Shown: positions 1 to 9,706, counted from the stretch's first letter. The stretch is 52,838 nucleotides of DNA from Bacteroides sp. OF04-15BH (GCF_003477995.1 NZ_QUEM01000028.1:1-52838), one strand, 5' to 3'. Translations and numbers: made by a program. The notes: a model not told the origin generated them from the letters alone.

Positions 1-128
1 CGCAAGAAGGACGCTGAAGAGCTTAGTTGCGGATTTGAGGGGAAACAGACTCTGAAAAAACAGCCACCAATGCAAGCAATCTCCAGGATGCTTCGAAAAA
101 TCTATTTCGGGATTTCCCACAGCAACTG
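1..128 (+). other. Window edge, possible 3' end of an upstream gene
   Basis: Frame 1 is open from the first base to a TGA at 127-129, so this could be the tail of a gene cut by the window edge. Frame 2 is also open, to about base 54, and nothing in either translation is recognisable, so it may equally be intergenic. It contains TTAGTTGCGGAT at 23-34, repeated at 153-164 just before the next gene. Confidence 0.25.
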
Positions 129-221
129 ACCGTGTATGAGATTCATAGTTTTTTAGTTGCGGATATGCCGGTATCTCAAAAGAATTTTCTATCTTTATTC
201 CAAAATAAACGATTATTCGCT

Positions 222-3200
222 ATGGAACAAGATCCTCATTTATTAGTATATCGCGCTTCTGCCGGTTCGGGCAAAACATTTACTCTGGCTGTGGAATACA
301 TCCGCCAGCTTATCGAAGACCCGTTTGCCTATCGGCGCATTCTGGCCGTGACCTTTACGAACAAGGCTACTACCGAAATGAAAGAACGTATCCTGAGCCA
401 GCTTTACGGCATCGCCCATAAAGACCCGGCCTCGGACGGTTATCTCAACAAAATCCGAGAGCACTCTTCCAAGTCGGATACCGAAATCCGCGAAGCCGCT
501 GCCCAGGCCTTGAAAAACATCATCCATGACTACAGCCGTTTCCGCATCGAAACAATTGACTCTTTCTTCCAGTCGGTGATGCGCAATCTGGCTCGCGAAC
601 TGGAACTGGGTGCCAACCTGAATATCGAACTGAACAACGGTGAGGTGCTGAGTGATGCCGTCGACTCGATGATCGAGAAACTGGACCGCCGCTCTCCGGT
701 GCTCCACTGGCTGCTGGAATATATCGAGAACCGCATCAGTGACAACAGCCGTTGGAATGTATCGGGCGAAATCAAGTCGTTCGGAAAAAACATCTTCAAC
801 GAGGTGTATCTGGAGAAAGGACAGAATTTGCGCGAGAAACTCGGAAACACGCAATTCATTGCCGGATACCGCAAACGCCTGAATCAGTTGAAACAGGAAA
901 CGGAGGAGATCATGCAGGGATTCAGCCAGCACTTTGAGGAGGTACTGCAACAGCATGGTTTGGAACCCAATGACCTGAAAAGCGGAAGAAACGGCATCGG
1001 CAGTTATTTCCGGAAACTGGCCAACGGCAACTTCAAGGAAGATGTGCGGAATGCTACCGTGGAGAAATGTCTCGAAGCACCGGAAAACTGGACCACCAAG
1101 ACCTCTGTCAACAAGGATGTCATCATCGGGCTGGCTCAGTCGGAGCTGATGGAAACGCTGGCTACCGCCGAAGAGCTGCGTCCACGGGCTAATCTGAAAG
1201 TAAACTCCTGCTCATTGGCCTCACGCTATCTGTATAACCTGCCTCTGCTGGTGCATATCGATCAGGAGGTGCGCCTGTTGAATGAGGCACACAACCGTTT
1301 TCTCCTGTCGGACACAAACGCTCTGCTTCACGGACTGATCCGAGAAGGCGATGCCTCGTTCATCTATGAAAAAATCGGTACGACCATTGACGTGGTGATG
1401 ATTGACGAGTTTCAGGACACCTCGCGCATGCAGTGGGAGAACTTCCATCTGCTGCTGGAAGAGTGTCTGGCACAGAAGGACGGCAGTCTGATTGTGGGCG
1501 ACATCAAGCAGAGTATCTACCGCTGGAGAAACGGAGACTGGCGTATTCTGGCCGGACTGGACCGAGACCCGAGTTTCCGCGTACGCACCCAGACGCTGGA
1601 TACCAACTGGCGAAGCGAAGCGAATATCATTCATTTCAATAACCTGTTCTTTGAAGAAACCTGCCGACAACTGGCTCAGGAGGATGCCAGCATCGGCAAG
1701 GAGGGCTATCCGCAAATACTGGATATTTATCAGGATGTGGCGCAGAAAACACAAAAGCAGGAAAAGGGCTTTGTGCGTGTTTCGCTCATTCCCGACAACC
1801 GGAATCGGGAGGCTTATCAGGAAACCGTATTGCACGAACTAGGCAAACAGGTGGACGAGCTGGTGCAGAGCGGTATCCGCGAGAATGAGATTGCCATTCT
1901 GATCCGAAAGAATAATCTGATTCCGCTTATTGCGGACTATTTCGACAAGAATACATCTTATCATATTGTATCGGACGAGGCTTTCTGCATGGATGCCTCT
2001 ACGGCGGTGTGCATGCTGGTGGACTGCCTGCGCTATCTGGCCAATCCGGACGACCGCATCGCCTGTGCCCGTCTGGCTGTGGCTTACCAGCACGACGTTT
2101 TGGAAAAGGATATTGACCTGAACACCGTTTTGCTGAACCGGGTGGAAGACTATCTGCCGCAAGCCTTTACCGGACAACTGGAGAAATGGCGTCTGTTGCC
2201 GCTGTACGAACTGCTGGAACAGCTCTTCATTCTCTTTGAAATGAAACGGATTCAGAAACAGGATGCCTATATCTGTGCGTTCTATGATGCCGTGACCGAA
2301 TATCTGCAGAACAAATCTTCGGAACTGACGGCTTTCATCACCTACTGGGACGAGACGCTGCATGCCAAGACAATTCCTTCGGGAGAACTTTCGGGCATCC
2401 GCATCCTTTCCATTCACAAATCCAAGGGACTGGAGTTCCACACGGTACTGCTGCCGTTCTGCGACTGGAAAACGGAGAATGAAACCAACAATCATCTGAT
2501 TTGGTGCACCGTGCCGCAAGACCAGCAGGTGGCTCCCGTTTTCGATGAACTCGACCTCATTCCGGTAAACTATTCATCGGCCATGAAAGAATCCGTGTTC
2601 CGCGACAGTTATCTGGAAGAGCAACACAATCTTTGGGTGGACAATATGAATCTGCTTTACGTGGCGTTTACCCGTGCCTGTCAAAACCTGTTTGTATGGG
2701 GACGGCAGGGAGGAACGGGTACCGTATCGCAATGGCTGGAAGAAACCTTGCTGGCTCTCTCGGCACGTGACAAAGTCACCTTGCGCCAGGAAGAAGCAGC
2801 CAGTGAAACGGACAATGAGGAAGAAGCTACCACTACCACCGTATTCGAATACGGAACGCTCGCGGCTCCCGAACGGAAGGAGAAGGAAAGTGATAAATCC
2901 GCCTCAACCAACCATCTGACCGCCCCACGCACAACCGTTACCATCTCTTTGGATTCCTTGCAGGAACAAACCGACATTGAGTTCCGACAGTCCAACCGTT
3001 CGGCCGCTTTCATTGATACCGAAGGCGATGAGGACGAGGTGAACTATGCCGACCGGGGAAGTCTCCTGCACTATCTCTTTGCCTGCATCAAACAGGCCGA
3101 TGACCTGGAAGGAGCCTTGGAGCAACTGCGCTTCGAAGGTCTGTTCCGCTCGGAAGAAGAGGAAGCCCAGGTGGCCCGCATTGCCCGCAAGGTATTGGAT

Positions 3201-3485
3201 ATACCACAAATCAAGGATTGGTTCGGTCCGGAATGGGAAGTATATAACGAGTGCACCATCATCAGCCCGACAGCAGACGGCGGCGTCCGCTCCGAGCGAC
3301 CGGACCGTGTGATGAAAAAGGGCGACCGCCTAGTGGTGATTGATTTCAAGTTTGCCCGCAAGAATCCTCGTCATGCCGAGCAGGTACGCGAATACATGCA
3401 ACTGCTGCACCAGATGGGTTATGCGCAGGTAAGCGGATTCCTGCTCTACGGATACAGTCAGGAACTGGAAGAGATTACGGAATAA
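222..3485 (+). CDS. addA: AddA-type UvrD/RecB-family helicase-nuclease
   Basis: This is the helicase/nuclease subunit of an AddAB (RecBCD-like) double-strand-break resection complex. From the ATG at 222 it is 1087 aa. SF1A motifs appear in order: Walker A ASAGSGKT (12-19), motif Ia VTFTNKA, motif II DEFQD (395-399), motif III GDIKQSIYRWR, motif IV NWRSE, motif V SIHKSKGLEF and motif VI YVAFTRA (about 813). The C-terminus has a PD-(D/E)XK nuclease signature, PDRV followed by VIDFK (D1041, K1043). The frame stays open back to 132, but the 30 extra residues are not family-like and a TATCTTTA -7-like element lies at 190-197, so I prefer 222. The partner addB follows immediately. The family assignment is secure; naming it AddA rather than RecB rests on that partner. 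Confidence 0.9.
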   Translation: MEQDPHLLVYRASAGSGKTFTLAVEYIRQLIEDPFAYRRILAVTFTNKATTEMKERILSQLYGIAHKDPASDGYLNKIREHSSKSDTEIREAAAQALKNIIHDYSRFRIETIDSFFQSVMRNLARELELGANLNIELNNGEVLSDAVDSMIEKLDRRSPVLHWLLEYIENRISDNSRWNVSGEIKSFGKNIFNEVYLEKGQNLREKLGNTQFIAGYRKRLNQLKQETEEIMQGFSQHFEEVLQQHGLEPNDLKSGRNGIGSYFRKLANGNFKEDVRNATVEKCLEAPENWTTKTSVNKDVIIGLAQSELMETLATAEELRPRANLKVNSCSLASRYLYNLPLLVHIDQEVRLLNEAHNRFLLSDTNALLHGLIREGDASFIYEKIGTTIDVVMIDEFQDTSRMQWENFHLLLEECLAQKDGSLIVGDIKQSIYRWRNGDWRILAGLDRDPSFRVRTQTLDTNWRSEANIIHFNNLFFEETCRQLAQEDASIGKEGYPQILDIYQDVAQKTQKQEKGFVRVSLIPDNRNREAYQETVLHELGKQVDELVQSGIRENEIAILIRKNNLIPLIADYFDKNTSYHIVSDEAFCMDASTAVCMLVDCLRYLANPDDRIACARLAVAYQHDVLEKDIDLNTVLLNRVEDYLPQAFTGQLEKWRLLPLYELLEQLFILFEMKRIQKQDAYICAFYDAVTEYLQNKSSELTAFITYWDETLHAKTIPSGELSGIRILSIHKSKGLEFHTVLLPFCDWKTENETNNHLIWCTVPQDQQVAPVFDELDLIPVNYSSAMKESVFRDSYLEEQHNLWVDNMNLLYVAFTRACQNLFVWGRQGGTGTVSQWLEETLLALSARDKVTLRQEEAASETDNEEEATTTTVFEYGTLAAPERKEKESDKSASTNHLTAPRTTVTISLDSLQEQTDIEFRQSNRSAAFIDTEGDEDEVNYADRGSLLHYLFACIKQADDLEGALEQLRFEGLFRSEEEEAQVARIARKVLDIPQIKDWFGPEWEVYNECTIISPTADGGVRSERPDRVMKKGDRLVVIDFKFARKNPRHAEQVREYMQLLHQMGYAQVSGFLLYGYSQELEEITE

Positions 3486-3510
3486 AGTGTCCCACAAAAA
3501 CAAACAACAA

Positions 3511-6390
3511 ATGGAAACTTTCTTAAAGCAAGTAGCAATAGACCTATATAAGAAGACCGGCGGCGACCTGTCGCACACCGCCGTGGTCTTTCCAAACAAA
3601 CGTGCGGCCCTGTTCTTCAACGAGTATCTGGCGCAGGAAGCCGGTCACCCCATCTGGTCACCGGCCTATGTAAGCATCAGCGAACTGTTCCGCCAATGCT
3701 CCTCCCTGCAAATCGGCGACCCTGTAAAACTGGTGTGCGAGCTCTACAAGATTTTCCGGAACGCCACAGGAAGCCAGGAATCTCTCGATGCCTTTTACTA
3801 CTGGGGCGAGCTGCTCATCAGTGATTTTGACGATGCGGACAAGAATATGGCCGACACGAAAACCCTGTTCAGCAACCTGAGCGACTTGAATGAACTGACC
3901 GATCGTGAAGAATTTCTCGAGGAGGGACAGAAGGAGGCACTGAGCCAGTTCTTCCGGAACTTCTCCATCGAGCAGAGCACGGAACTGAAAGACCGCTTCT
4001 CGCGTCTGTGGTCGCAGTTGGGAAACATCTACCGCGAGTTCCGGGATGTGCTGCACCGCCAGGGACTGGCCTACGAAGGAATGCTCTATCGGGAAGTCAT
4101 CGAACAACTGGATGTCACGACGCTTCCTCATCAGCGCTATGTGTTCGTGGGATTCAACGTACTGAACAAGGTGGAGCATACACTCTTTACACGTCTTCAT
4201 GAAGCGGGCATGGCCTCTTTCTACTGGGACTATGATGAATTCTATCTGCAGAAGCATCCGCACGAGGCCGGCGAATTCATCCGTCGCAATCTTCGGGATT
4301 TCCCGTCCGAACTGCCGCCGGAACTTTTCCGGAATCTGAACCGTCCGAAGGAAATCACTTATGTGGAGTCCTCGACCGAGAACGCCCAGATCCGTTATCT
4401 GCCCCAATGGCTCGGCGAAAATCTTACCGAACAGGAAAAGGAAACGGCAGTAGTCCTCTGCAACGAGGCGCTGTTGCCTTCCATGCTTCATGCCCTACCC
4501 GGCGAAGTGCGCCACGTGAACATCACCATGGGATTCCCCATGTCGCAGACACCGGCCTACAGTTTTCTGAACGCGTTGCTGCAACTGCACACCGAAGGCT
4601 ACAACCCCAACAACGGACGCTTTCTCTTTGCCGAAGTGGTGAGTCTGCTGAAGCATCCTTATACCCGCATGCTTTCGGAACAAGCCGATGAGCTGGCCCG
4701 CAAGCTGACCACGGACAACCGGTTCTTTCCGCACCCCTCCGAACTGCAACAGGACGAGGTGCTCCGATTGCTCTTTACCCCACGCACACAGAATGCCGCC
4801 CTGTGCCAACTGGTGAGCGATGCGCTGAAACAGGTGGCCTTGGTGTATAAAAACAAACCGAAGGAAAAGGACAACGAGGCCTTTGACCAGCTCTACCGCG
4901 AAGCGCTGTTCAAAGCCTATACCCAGATTAACCGTTTCCACTCTCTGATCGAAAGCGGAGAACTGGAAGTCACGCCACAGACATTGGTACGACTGGTCAA
5001 TCGGGTGATGTCTTCCAGCAGCATTCCTTTCCACGGCGAACCGGCCATCGGACTGCAGGTGATGGGTGTGCTCGAAACCCGTAACCTGGACTTCCGTCAT
5101 CTGATTCTGCTTTCCGTGAACGAAGGACAGTTGCCTAAAGCCGGCGGCGACACGTCCTTTATTCCGTACAATCTGCGCAAGGCTTTCGGCATGACCACCA
5201 TCGATCATAAGATTGCGGTGTTCGCGTACTATTTCTACCGCCTGTTGCAACGTGCCGAAAAGGTCAGTCTGGTTTACAACACCACCAGCGACGGTCTGAA
5301 CCGTGGAGAAATGTCGCGCTTCATGCTCCAGTTCCTCATCGAATGGGGCTACGACATCAAACGGGTCAAGCTCGAAGCCGCGCAATCCCCACAGGGAAGC
5401 GAAGAGATTCTCATCCGCAAGACCCCGGAAATCATGAAGCGTCTGCAAAGCATCTACGACCAACGGGTGAATCCGCGGGCCCTGATTTCCCCGTCAGCCC
5501 TGAACTGCTATATGGACTGTTCACTGAAGTTCTATTATAAATATGTGGCCGGGCTCACCGCTCCCGAAGAGGTCAGCGCCGAAATCGACTCGGCTCTGTT
5601 CGGAACCATCTTCCACGATGCCGCCGAGCATATCTATAAGGATCTGACTGCCCGCAACGGAGTCATCACCCGCCAGCTGTTGACGGACCTGCTCAGCAAA
5701 GAGCAGGAACACACGCTGCGAGAGTATATCGACCGCGGATTCCGTGAGCATTTCTTCAATCTGCCAGAGAACGAGCGACCGGAATATAACGGTATCCAGT
5801 ACATCAATTCCGAAGTGATCTACCGCTACATCCGTCAGCTTTTGGAGAAAGACCTTCAATATGCTCCTTTCTCGCTGGTCGGCTCTGAAATAAAAGTGCG
5901 GGAGAATATCCGCATATCCACCCCGAAAGGTGAGATTCACAGTTGCATCGGCGGTACAATCGACCGCATGGACTTAAAGGAAAACTGCCTGCGCATCGTA
6001 GACTACAAGACGGGAGGAAAGAGCGGTTCCACCACCAGTGTTGAGGCGTTGTTCGAACCGTCGAAAAACCGTTCGGGCTACATTTTCCAGACTTTCCTTT
6101 ATGCCGCCATCTTGTGTGAGCAGTCTGAAGAGAAATTCAAGGACAAGGACATCACGCCGGTATTGCTCTATATCCACGAAGCGGCCAATGAAGATTATTC
6201 TCCGGTCATCAAGATGGGTGAAGCCCGCAAGAAAGAAGAGGTAACCGATTTCCGGAAATTCAATACGGACTTCCGCACGCATCTGAAAACACTGCTCGAA
6301 GAGATTTTCAATCCCGACGGTGATTTCCGGCAGACCGAGATAGAAGAGAAATGCGCCTACTGCGATTTCAAGAATTTATGTAAGAAATAA
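3511..6390 (+). CDS. addB: AddB-type PD-(D/E)XK nuclease with iron-sulfur staple
   Basis: This is the second subunit of the AddAB complex, with a degenerate helicase fold and a C-terminal nuclease domain. From ATG 3511 it is 959 aa; a GTG at 3487, one base after the addA stop, would add eight residues. The nuclease core reads GGTIDRMD then RIVDYKTGG. Four cysteines match the AddB [4Fe-4S] staple: one in the NCYMDC segment (C666 or C670) and C948, C951 and C957 at the extreme C-terminus, spaced C-x2-C-x5-C. AddA and AddB are almost contiguous and surely co-transcribed. The N-terminal half lacks a usable Walker A, as expected for many AddB proteins outside Firmicutes. Confidence 0.88.
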   Translation: METFLKQVAIDLYKKTGGDLSHTAVVFPNKRAALFFNEYLAQEAGHPIWSPAYVSISELFRQCSSLQIGDPVKLVCELYKIFRNATGSQESLDAFYYWGELLISDFDDADKNMADTKTLFSNLSDLNELTDREEFLEEGQKEALSQFFRNFSIEQSTELKDRFSRLWSQLGNIYREFRDVLHRQGLAYEGMLYREVIEQLDVTTLPHQRYVFVGFNVLNKVEHTLFTRLHEAGMASFYWDYDEFYLQKHPHEAGEFIRRNLRDFPSELPPELFRNLNRPKEITYVESSTENAQIRYLPQWLGENLTEQEKETAVVLCNEALLPSMLHALPGEVRHVNITMGFPMSQTPAYSFLNALLQLHTEGYNPNNGRFLFAEVVSLLKHPYTRMLSEQADELARKLTTDNRFFPHPSELQQDEVLRLLFTPRTQNAALCQLVSDALKQVALVYKNKPKEKDNEAFDQLYREALFKAYTQINRFHSLIESGELEVTPQTLVRLVNRVMSSSSIPFHGEPAIGLQVMGVLETRNLDFRHLILLSVNEGQLPKAGGDTSFIPYNLRKAFGMTTIDHKIAVFAYYFYRLLQRAEKVSLVYNTTSDGLNRGEMSRFMLQFLIEWGYDIKRVKLEAAQSPQGSEEILIRKTPEIMKRLQSIYDQRVNPRALISPSALNCYMDCSLKFYYKYVAGLTAPEEVSAEIDSALFGTIFHDAAEHIYKDLTARNGVITRQLLTDLLSKEQEHTLREYIDRGFREHFFNLPENERPEYNGIQYINSEVIYRYIRQLLEKDLQYAPFSLVGSEIKVRENIRISTPKGEIHSCIGGTIDRMDLKENCLRIVDYKTGGKSGSTTSVEALFEPSKNRSGYIFQTFLYAAILCEQSEEKFKDKDITPVLLYIHEAANEDYSPVIKMGEARKKEEVTDFRKFNTDFRTHLKTLLEEIFNPDGDFRQTEIEEKCAYCDFKNLCKK

Positions 6391-6450
6391 ACAAGACTCA
6401 GATAAGACGATCAACCAGTCATTCTGATAAATGATAAAGAAAAACAGATC

Positions 6451-7248
6451 ATGGAACATCAAACAATACAGACTCCCGATTTTCAGGGAAAAGTGTGCGT
6501 GATTACCGGCGGGGCTGCCGGTATCGGCCGCTGCCTGACCGAAACTTTTGCCACCTTAGGCGCACGTGTGTACTATATCGACAAGCAACTGCATGACGAG
6601 CCTCATCCCGAAACCATACGGGAACGGATATTTCCTTTTGAGGGCGACATTGCCGAAGAAGAAACGCTAAACCGTTTTGCCGACTGGTTGCTGGAACGGG
6701 AGGATCAGATTGATATTCTCATCAACAATGCCTGTCTGATGCTCGGTGGTGTCCTGTCGGGATGCAGCTATGCCGATTTCCTGTATGTGCAGCGGGTTGG
6801 AGTCGCCGCCCCCTACTGGCTGACCCAACGCTTCAAGGAACACTTCCGCAAGGGAGCGAGCATCGTCAACCTCTCCTCTACCCGAGCCTTCCAATCACAG
6901 GCCGACACCGAAAGCTATTCGGCCGCCAAAGGAGGCATCACAGCGCTGACTCATGCCTTGGCCGTCAGTCTGCGAGGCATAGCCCGGGTTAATGCCATAG
7001 CGCCGGGCTGGATCGAAACCCAGCCTTATCACCCCGAACAGAGCGATGAAACTCCGGAATATGCTCCGGCCGATCTGTTGCAACATCCTTCGCAGCGCAT
7101 CGGTACTCCCGAAGACATTGCCCGTGCTGCCGTATTCCTCTGCCAACCGGAAAATGATTTTGTAAACGGAATCTGCCTTACGGTGGACGGAGGCATGACG
7201 CATCAGATGATTTACCACAACGATTGTAACTGGAAGATGGACGTATGA
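6451..7248 (+). CDS. SDR-family NAD(P)-dependent oxidoreductase
   Basis: A classical short-chain dehydrogenase/reductase of 265 aa with a Rossmann fold. The cofactor loop TGGAAGIG is at 19-26. NNAC sits where the usual NNAG occurs. The catalytic set is Ser142/143 (NLSS), Tyr156 and Lys160 (YSAAK). The C-terminal APGWIET and VNGICLTVDGGM segments are typical of SDRs. An acidic Asp after the second strand (YYIDK) suggests NAD(H) preference; this is inference. The substrate cannot be read from sequence. The stop overlaps the next start by ATGA, so it is translationally coupled to the LOG-family gene. It lies 60 bp after addB and may or may not share that transcript. Confidence 0.88.
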   Translation: MEHQTIQTPDFQGKVCVITGGAAGIGRCLTETFATLGARVYYIDKQLHDEPHPETIRERIFPFEGDIAEEETLNRFADWLLEREDQIDILINNACLMLGGVLSGCSYADFLYVQRVGVAAPYWLTQRFKEHFRKGASIVNLSSTRAFQSQADTESYSAAKGGITALTHALAVSLRGIARVNAIAPGWIETQPYHPEQSDETPEYAPADLLQHPSQRIGTPEDIARAAVFLCQPENDFVNGICLTVDGGMTHQMIYHNDCNWKMDV

Positions 7249-8381
7249 AACACATTGAAATCAACACACCCGAAGAAGCTCTCCAACTGTTGAAGAGCAA
7301 GAAACACATCAAAGGATATGCTTTCCAAAGCATCGATTTCAGTCCGTTCAAGACAGAAGCGGCAGCATGCACCTTCCAGAACTGTCTGTTCTTGGGTGGT
7401 CATCTGCCTTTGGACATGCAGCGGGCCGTGGAAACGGAGAATCTGGTTTTTCCGAACATACAGGTGCCTTTCAATCCTTTTATCGGGCATCTGTATGATG
7501 CCTTCACGCTCTATGCCCACTACGTACCCGGACAACCGGAAACCTTCAAGCAGACATTCGATCAGATTGTCTACCGTCATTACCTCACGCTCGGCAAGGA
7601 AATGTCATCAGCCATCGACATTAAGGAAACTCTGGCACGCACCCTGCACGACCATTCCATCAGCAACGCCCTGCATGAGTTTTTAAGTCAGTACGACGAA
7701 CGGAGCATTGTGGGCATCATGGGCGGTCACGGTCTGAAACGCACGGACACCTGTTACCGACAAATCGTCAGCCTCAGCAAACAACTCACCGAAGAGGGTT
7801 TTCTGATGATCAGTGGCGGAGGCCCCGGAGCGATGGAAGCCACCCATCTGGGTGCGTGGATGGCCGAAAAGACCGAAGCAGAACTGACAACAGCTCTGGA
7901 GATTCTGAAACAGGCCCCAACCTTTGACCATCCGCTCTGGCTCGACACCGCCTTCGAGGTGATGCAACGCTTCCCTCAGATACAGTACCAAAGCTTAGGC
8001 GTACCCACATGGCTCTACGGTCATGAGCCGGCCACACCCTTTGCCACCCACATAGCCAAGTATTTCGACAACAGCATCCGCGAGGACGGCATTCTGACCA
8101 TCGCCAAGGGAGGCATCGTCTACACCCCAGGCAGCGCCGGCACCATGCAGGAGATTTTCCAGGACGCCACGCAGAACCATTACGAAAGCTTCGGGTATGC
8201 CAGTCCGATGATTTTCATGGGCGAGGAGTTCTGGACACAGGAAATTCCGGTCTACCCCTTGTTGAGTTCTTTGATGAAACGGGGCAGATACCGGAATCTG
8301 TTACTTACTCTGACCGACAAGCAAGAGGAGATGGTAAGCGTGCTGAAAGCATTCCGTGACGCATCGCCCCAAGAGTCCTAA
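7245..8381 (+). CDS. LOG-family Rossmann nucleotide-binding protein
   Basis: A 378-aa protein with a C-terminal LOG (lysine decarboxylase-like) domain. The glycine-rich motif SGGGPGAMEA and the PGSAGTMQE motif correspond to the GGGxxGxMG and PGGxGTxxE signatures of nucleoside 5'-monophosphate phosphoribohydrolases. The second motif has Ser in place of the second Gly. The approximately 140 N-terminal residues are extra compared with short LOG proteins of about 190 aa and are unrecognised. It starts inside the SDR stop (ATGA). Its TAA stop overlaps the TAG stop of the convergent gene by two bases. Nucleotide binding is likely; phosphoribohydrolase activity is unproven. Confidence 0.78.
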   Translation: MKHIEINTPEEALQLLKSKKHIKGYAFQSIDFSPFKTEAAACTFQNCLFLGGHLPLDMQRAVETENLVFPNIQVPFNPFIGHLYDAFTLYAHYVPGQPETFKQTFDQIVYRHYLTLGKEMSSAIDIKETLARTLHDHSISNALHEFLSQYDERSIVGIMGGHGLKRTDTCYRQIVSLSKQLTEEGFLMISGGGPGAMEATHLGAWMAEKTEAELTTALEILKQAPTFDHPLWLDTAFEVMQRFPQIQYQSLGVPTWLYGHEPATPFATHIAKYFDNSIREDGILTIAKGGIVYTPGSAGTMQEIFQDATQNHYESFGYASPMIFMGEEFWTQEIPVYPLLSSLMKRGRYRNLLLTLTDKQEEMVSVLKAFRDASPQES

Positions 8382-9301
8382 TCCCACATGAACTCTTCAT
8401 TACTTTGATCATTCAGGTCTATACACGCCTCTTCAGCAAACAGCGCTTTCCCCTCTGAACAACATTCCTGCAAAAACAGCTGAAAATCCGGATGACCGTA
8501 AAAAATAAAAGTCGTGTGAATACCGGGGCAAAAATTCCGAAGCCGGTTTATCTGCCGTTTTATCGCCTGGAGCTTATCCAGGCGGTAATTCGGTTCTGGA
8601 AAGGCAATCAGCACCACCTTAGGCATTGATTTCTCCAGCTTCGCAGCCACCTGCTTCCAGCGTACCTCTCCCGATATCAGATCATCAATACTCAGTTCTG
8701 CTATCGGAGCAGAATAATAAGAATCATCATTCAAATAGGCTCCCAGAATCTTTTCAGCGAAATACCGTGCCTCCTCTTTTTTCCCGCTTACGGCCAGAAA
8801 TCTTTCGGAATCCGTCTGTAGATATCTGCGATGCAGCAGACGGACAAGCTTGAGCAGTACGGACCGGTTAAAGTTCTTCTGACAGAACTCATCCCACGCA
8901 GAGCATTTCATCATATAGGCCGCAAAGAACCATTTCTCGGACGACGGATCCAAATCTTCCAAATCTACCCGAGTAAAGTGATAATACACATCATTAATCT
9001 TTCCGAACCAAATTGGATAACTATTCCGATAAACGAAAATATATAAAGGCGACTCTCGATTGTAAAAAAACACAGGTACTTGAAAGTTGATTCGTCGTGG
9101 GCCTTTCCCACCCAAATATCGGGAACTTACTCCTTGCAGAAAAAGGTTATCCGAAAAAATACGTATTGACAGTTCATAAGTTTCGGGTGGAAACTCCGGA
9201 AACATCAATTGAATATCCAAAAAGTCGTCAACATATTCAGGTTGATAATTATCAGGTTCTTCCAAAAACCATTGAACACGTAAATAAGTTTTTTCTTCCA
9301 T
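8378..9301 (-). CDS. Hypothetical protein, 307 aa
   Basis: I do not recognise this protein. It has no signal peptide and no obvious membrane segment. It is rich in aromatic and acidic residues. A more structured C-terminal part contains a KVVLIAFPEPNYR strand-like segment and ends in an acidic tail (EEFMWD). Codon use and base composition are AT-richer than the LOG gene it faces, and it marks the left edge of the AT-rich accessory segment. The stop overlaps the stop of the convergent LOG gene. Length, clean ATG and a continuous frame against strand-biased neighbours support a real gene. Confidence 0.7.
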   Translation of the reverse strand: MEEKTYLRVQWFLEEPDNYQPEYVDDFLDIQLMFPEFPPETYELSIRIFSDNLFLQGVSSRYLGGKGPRRINFQVPVFFYNRESPLYIFVYRNSYPIWFGKINDVYYHFTRVDLEDLDPSSEKWFFAAYMMKCSAWDEFCQKNFNRSVLLKLVRLLHRRYLQTDSERFLAVSGKKEEARYFAEKILGAYLNDDSYYSAPIAELSIDDLISGEVRWKQVAAKLEKSMPKVVLIAFPEPNYRLDKLQAIKRQINRLRNFCPGIHTTFIFYGHPDFQLFLQECCSEGKALFAEEACIDLNDQSNEEFMWD

Positions 9302-9437
9302 AAAACAACAAATTAATAGGATTAAACATACATTTTTGATAAAAAAAGGAAACCATGCTTCCCAAGCTTATTGTATTTCTTCCGAAACGTCTTCCTTATC
9401 GGATACATTCATCAGAAACTTTTCTTGGAAAACATAC
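9302..9437. other. AT-rich intergenic gap upstream of the 307-aa gene
   Basis: This lies between the start of the minus-strand hypothetical gene and the terminator of the short transcription unit. It should hold the hypothetical gene's promoter, but I see no convincing TAnnTTTG. A plus-strand frame running 9355-9657 crosses a terminator and a promoter and is not believed to be a gene. Confidence 0.5.
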
Positions 9438-9472
9438 AAAAAGACCTCTCCTTCCCCAGTCGAAAGAGAGGT
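9438..9472 (-). terminator. Rho-independent terminator of the short transcription unit
   Basis: On the minus strand, ACCTCTC (9466-9472) pairs with GAGAGGT (9444-9450) and is followed by CTTTTTG. It closes the unit beginning at about 9670. Confidence 0.6.
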
Positions 9473-9670
9473 ATGCAGCCAGTAAGTCAAAGAGCACAGC
9501 AATCCTGTCCGCCGCAAACTGCGACAGCATTCCGGATGATGATTTCCTTTTCACTAATGGAGTTTTCTACCACCGGAATCAGCAAAGCATAAAGAATTGC
9601 TTGTTTTGCATCTTTGAATACTGTTTGTTGTTTTATGTTGTTATAAACAGAGCATAAGCAATGCTCCTGT
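9438..9670 (-). ncRNA. Candidate small RNA or cryptic peptide transcript
   Basis: A self-contained minus-strand transcription unit of about 230 nt. It has a strong promoter (TTGC-N19-TATCTTTG, 9676-9706) and a terminator hairpin with T-run (9438-9472). Right after the expected start is a hairpin, GAGCAT/ATGCTC with a 5-nt loop (9650-9666). The first ATG opens only a 10-codon frame. Another frame, with no good start in the transcript, stays open to a stop at 9487-9489 and ends in a cysteine-rich CGGQDCCAL. It could be a regulatory RNA or encode a small peptide from a non-ATG start. It sits directly downstream of the nuclease cluster on the same strand. Confidence 0.45.
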
Positions 9671-9675
9671 CGGCA

Positions 9676-9706
9676 CAAAGATAATCTATGTTTTGATATT
9701 CTGCAA
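9676..9706 (-). promoter_or_regulatory. Bacteroidetes promoter of the short transcription unit
   Basis: Reading the minus strand, TTGC (9703-9706) is followed after 19 nt by TATCTTTG (9676-9683), a full match to TAnnTTTG. It points away from the nuclease cluster, toward the short transcript. Confidence 0.65.

Noticed and set aside
9355..9657. 100-codon plus-strand frame
   Set aside because: It runs across the terminator and hairpin of an opposite-strand transcript and has no promoter of its own.
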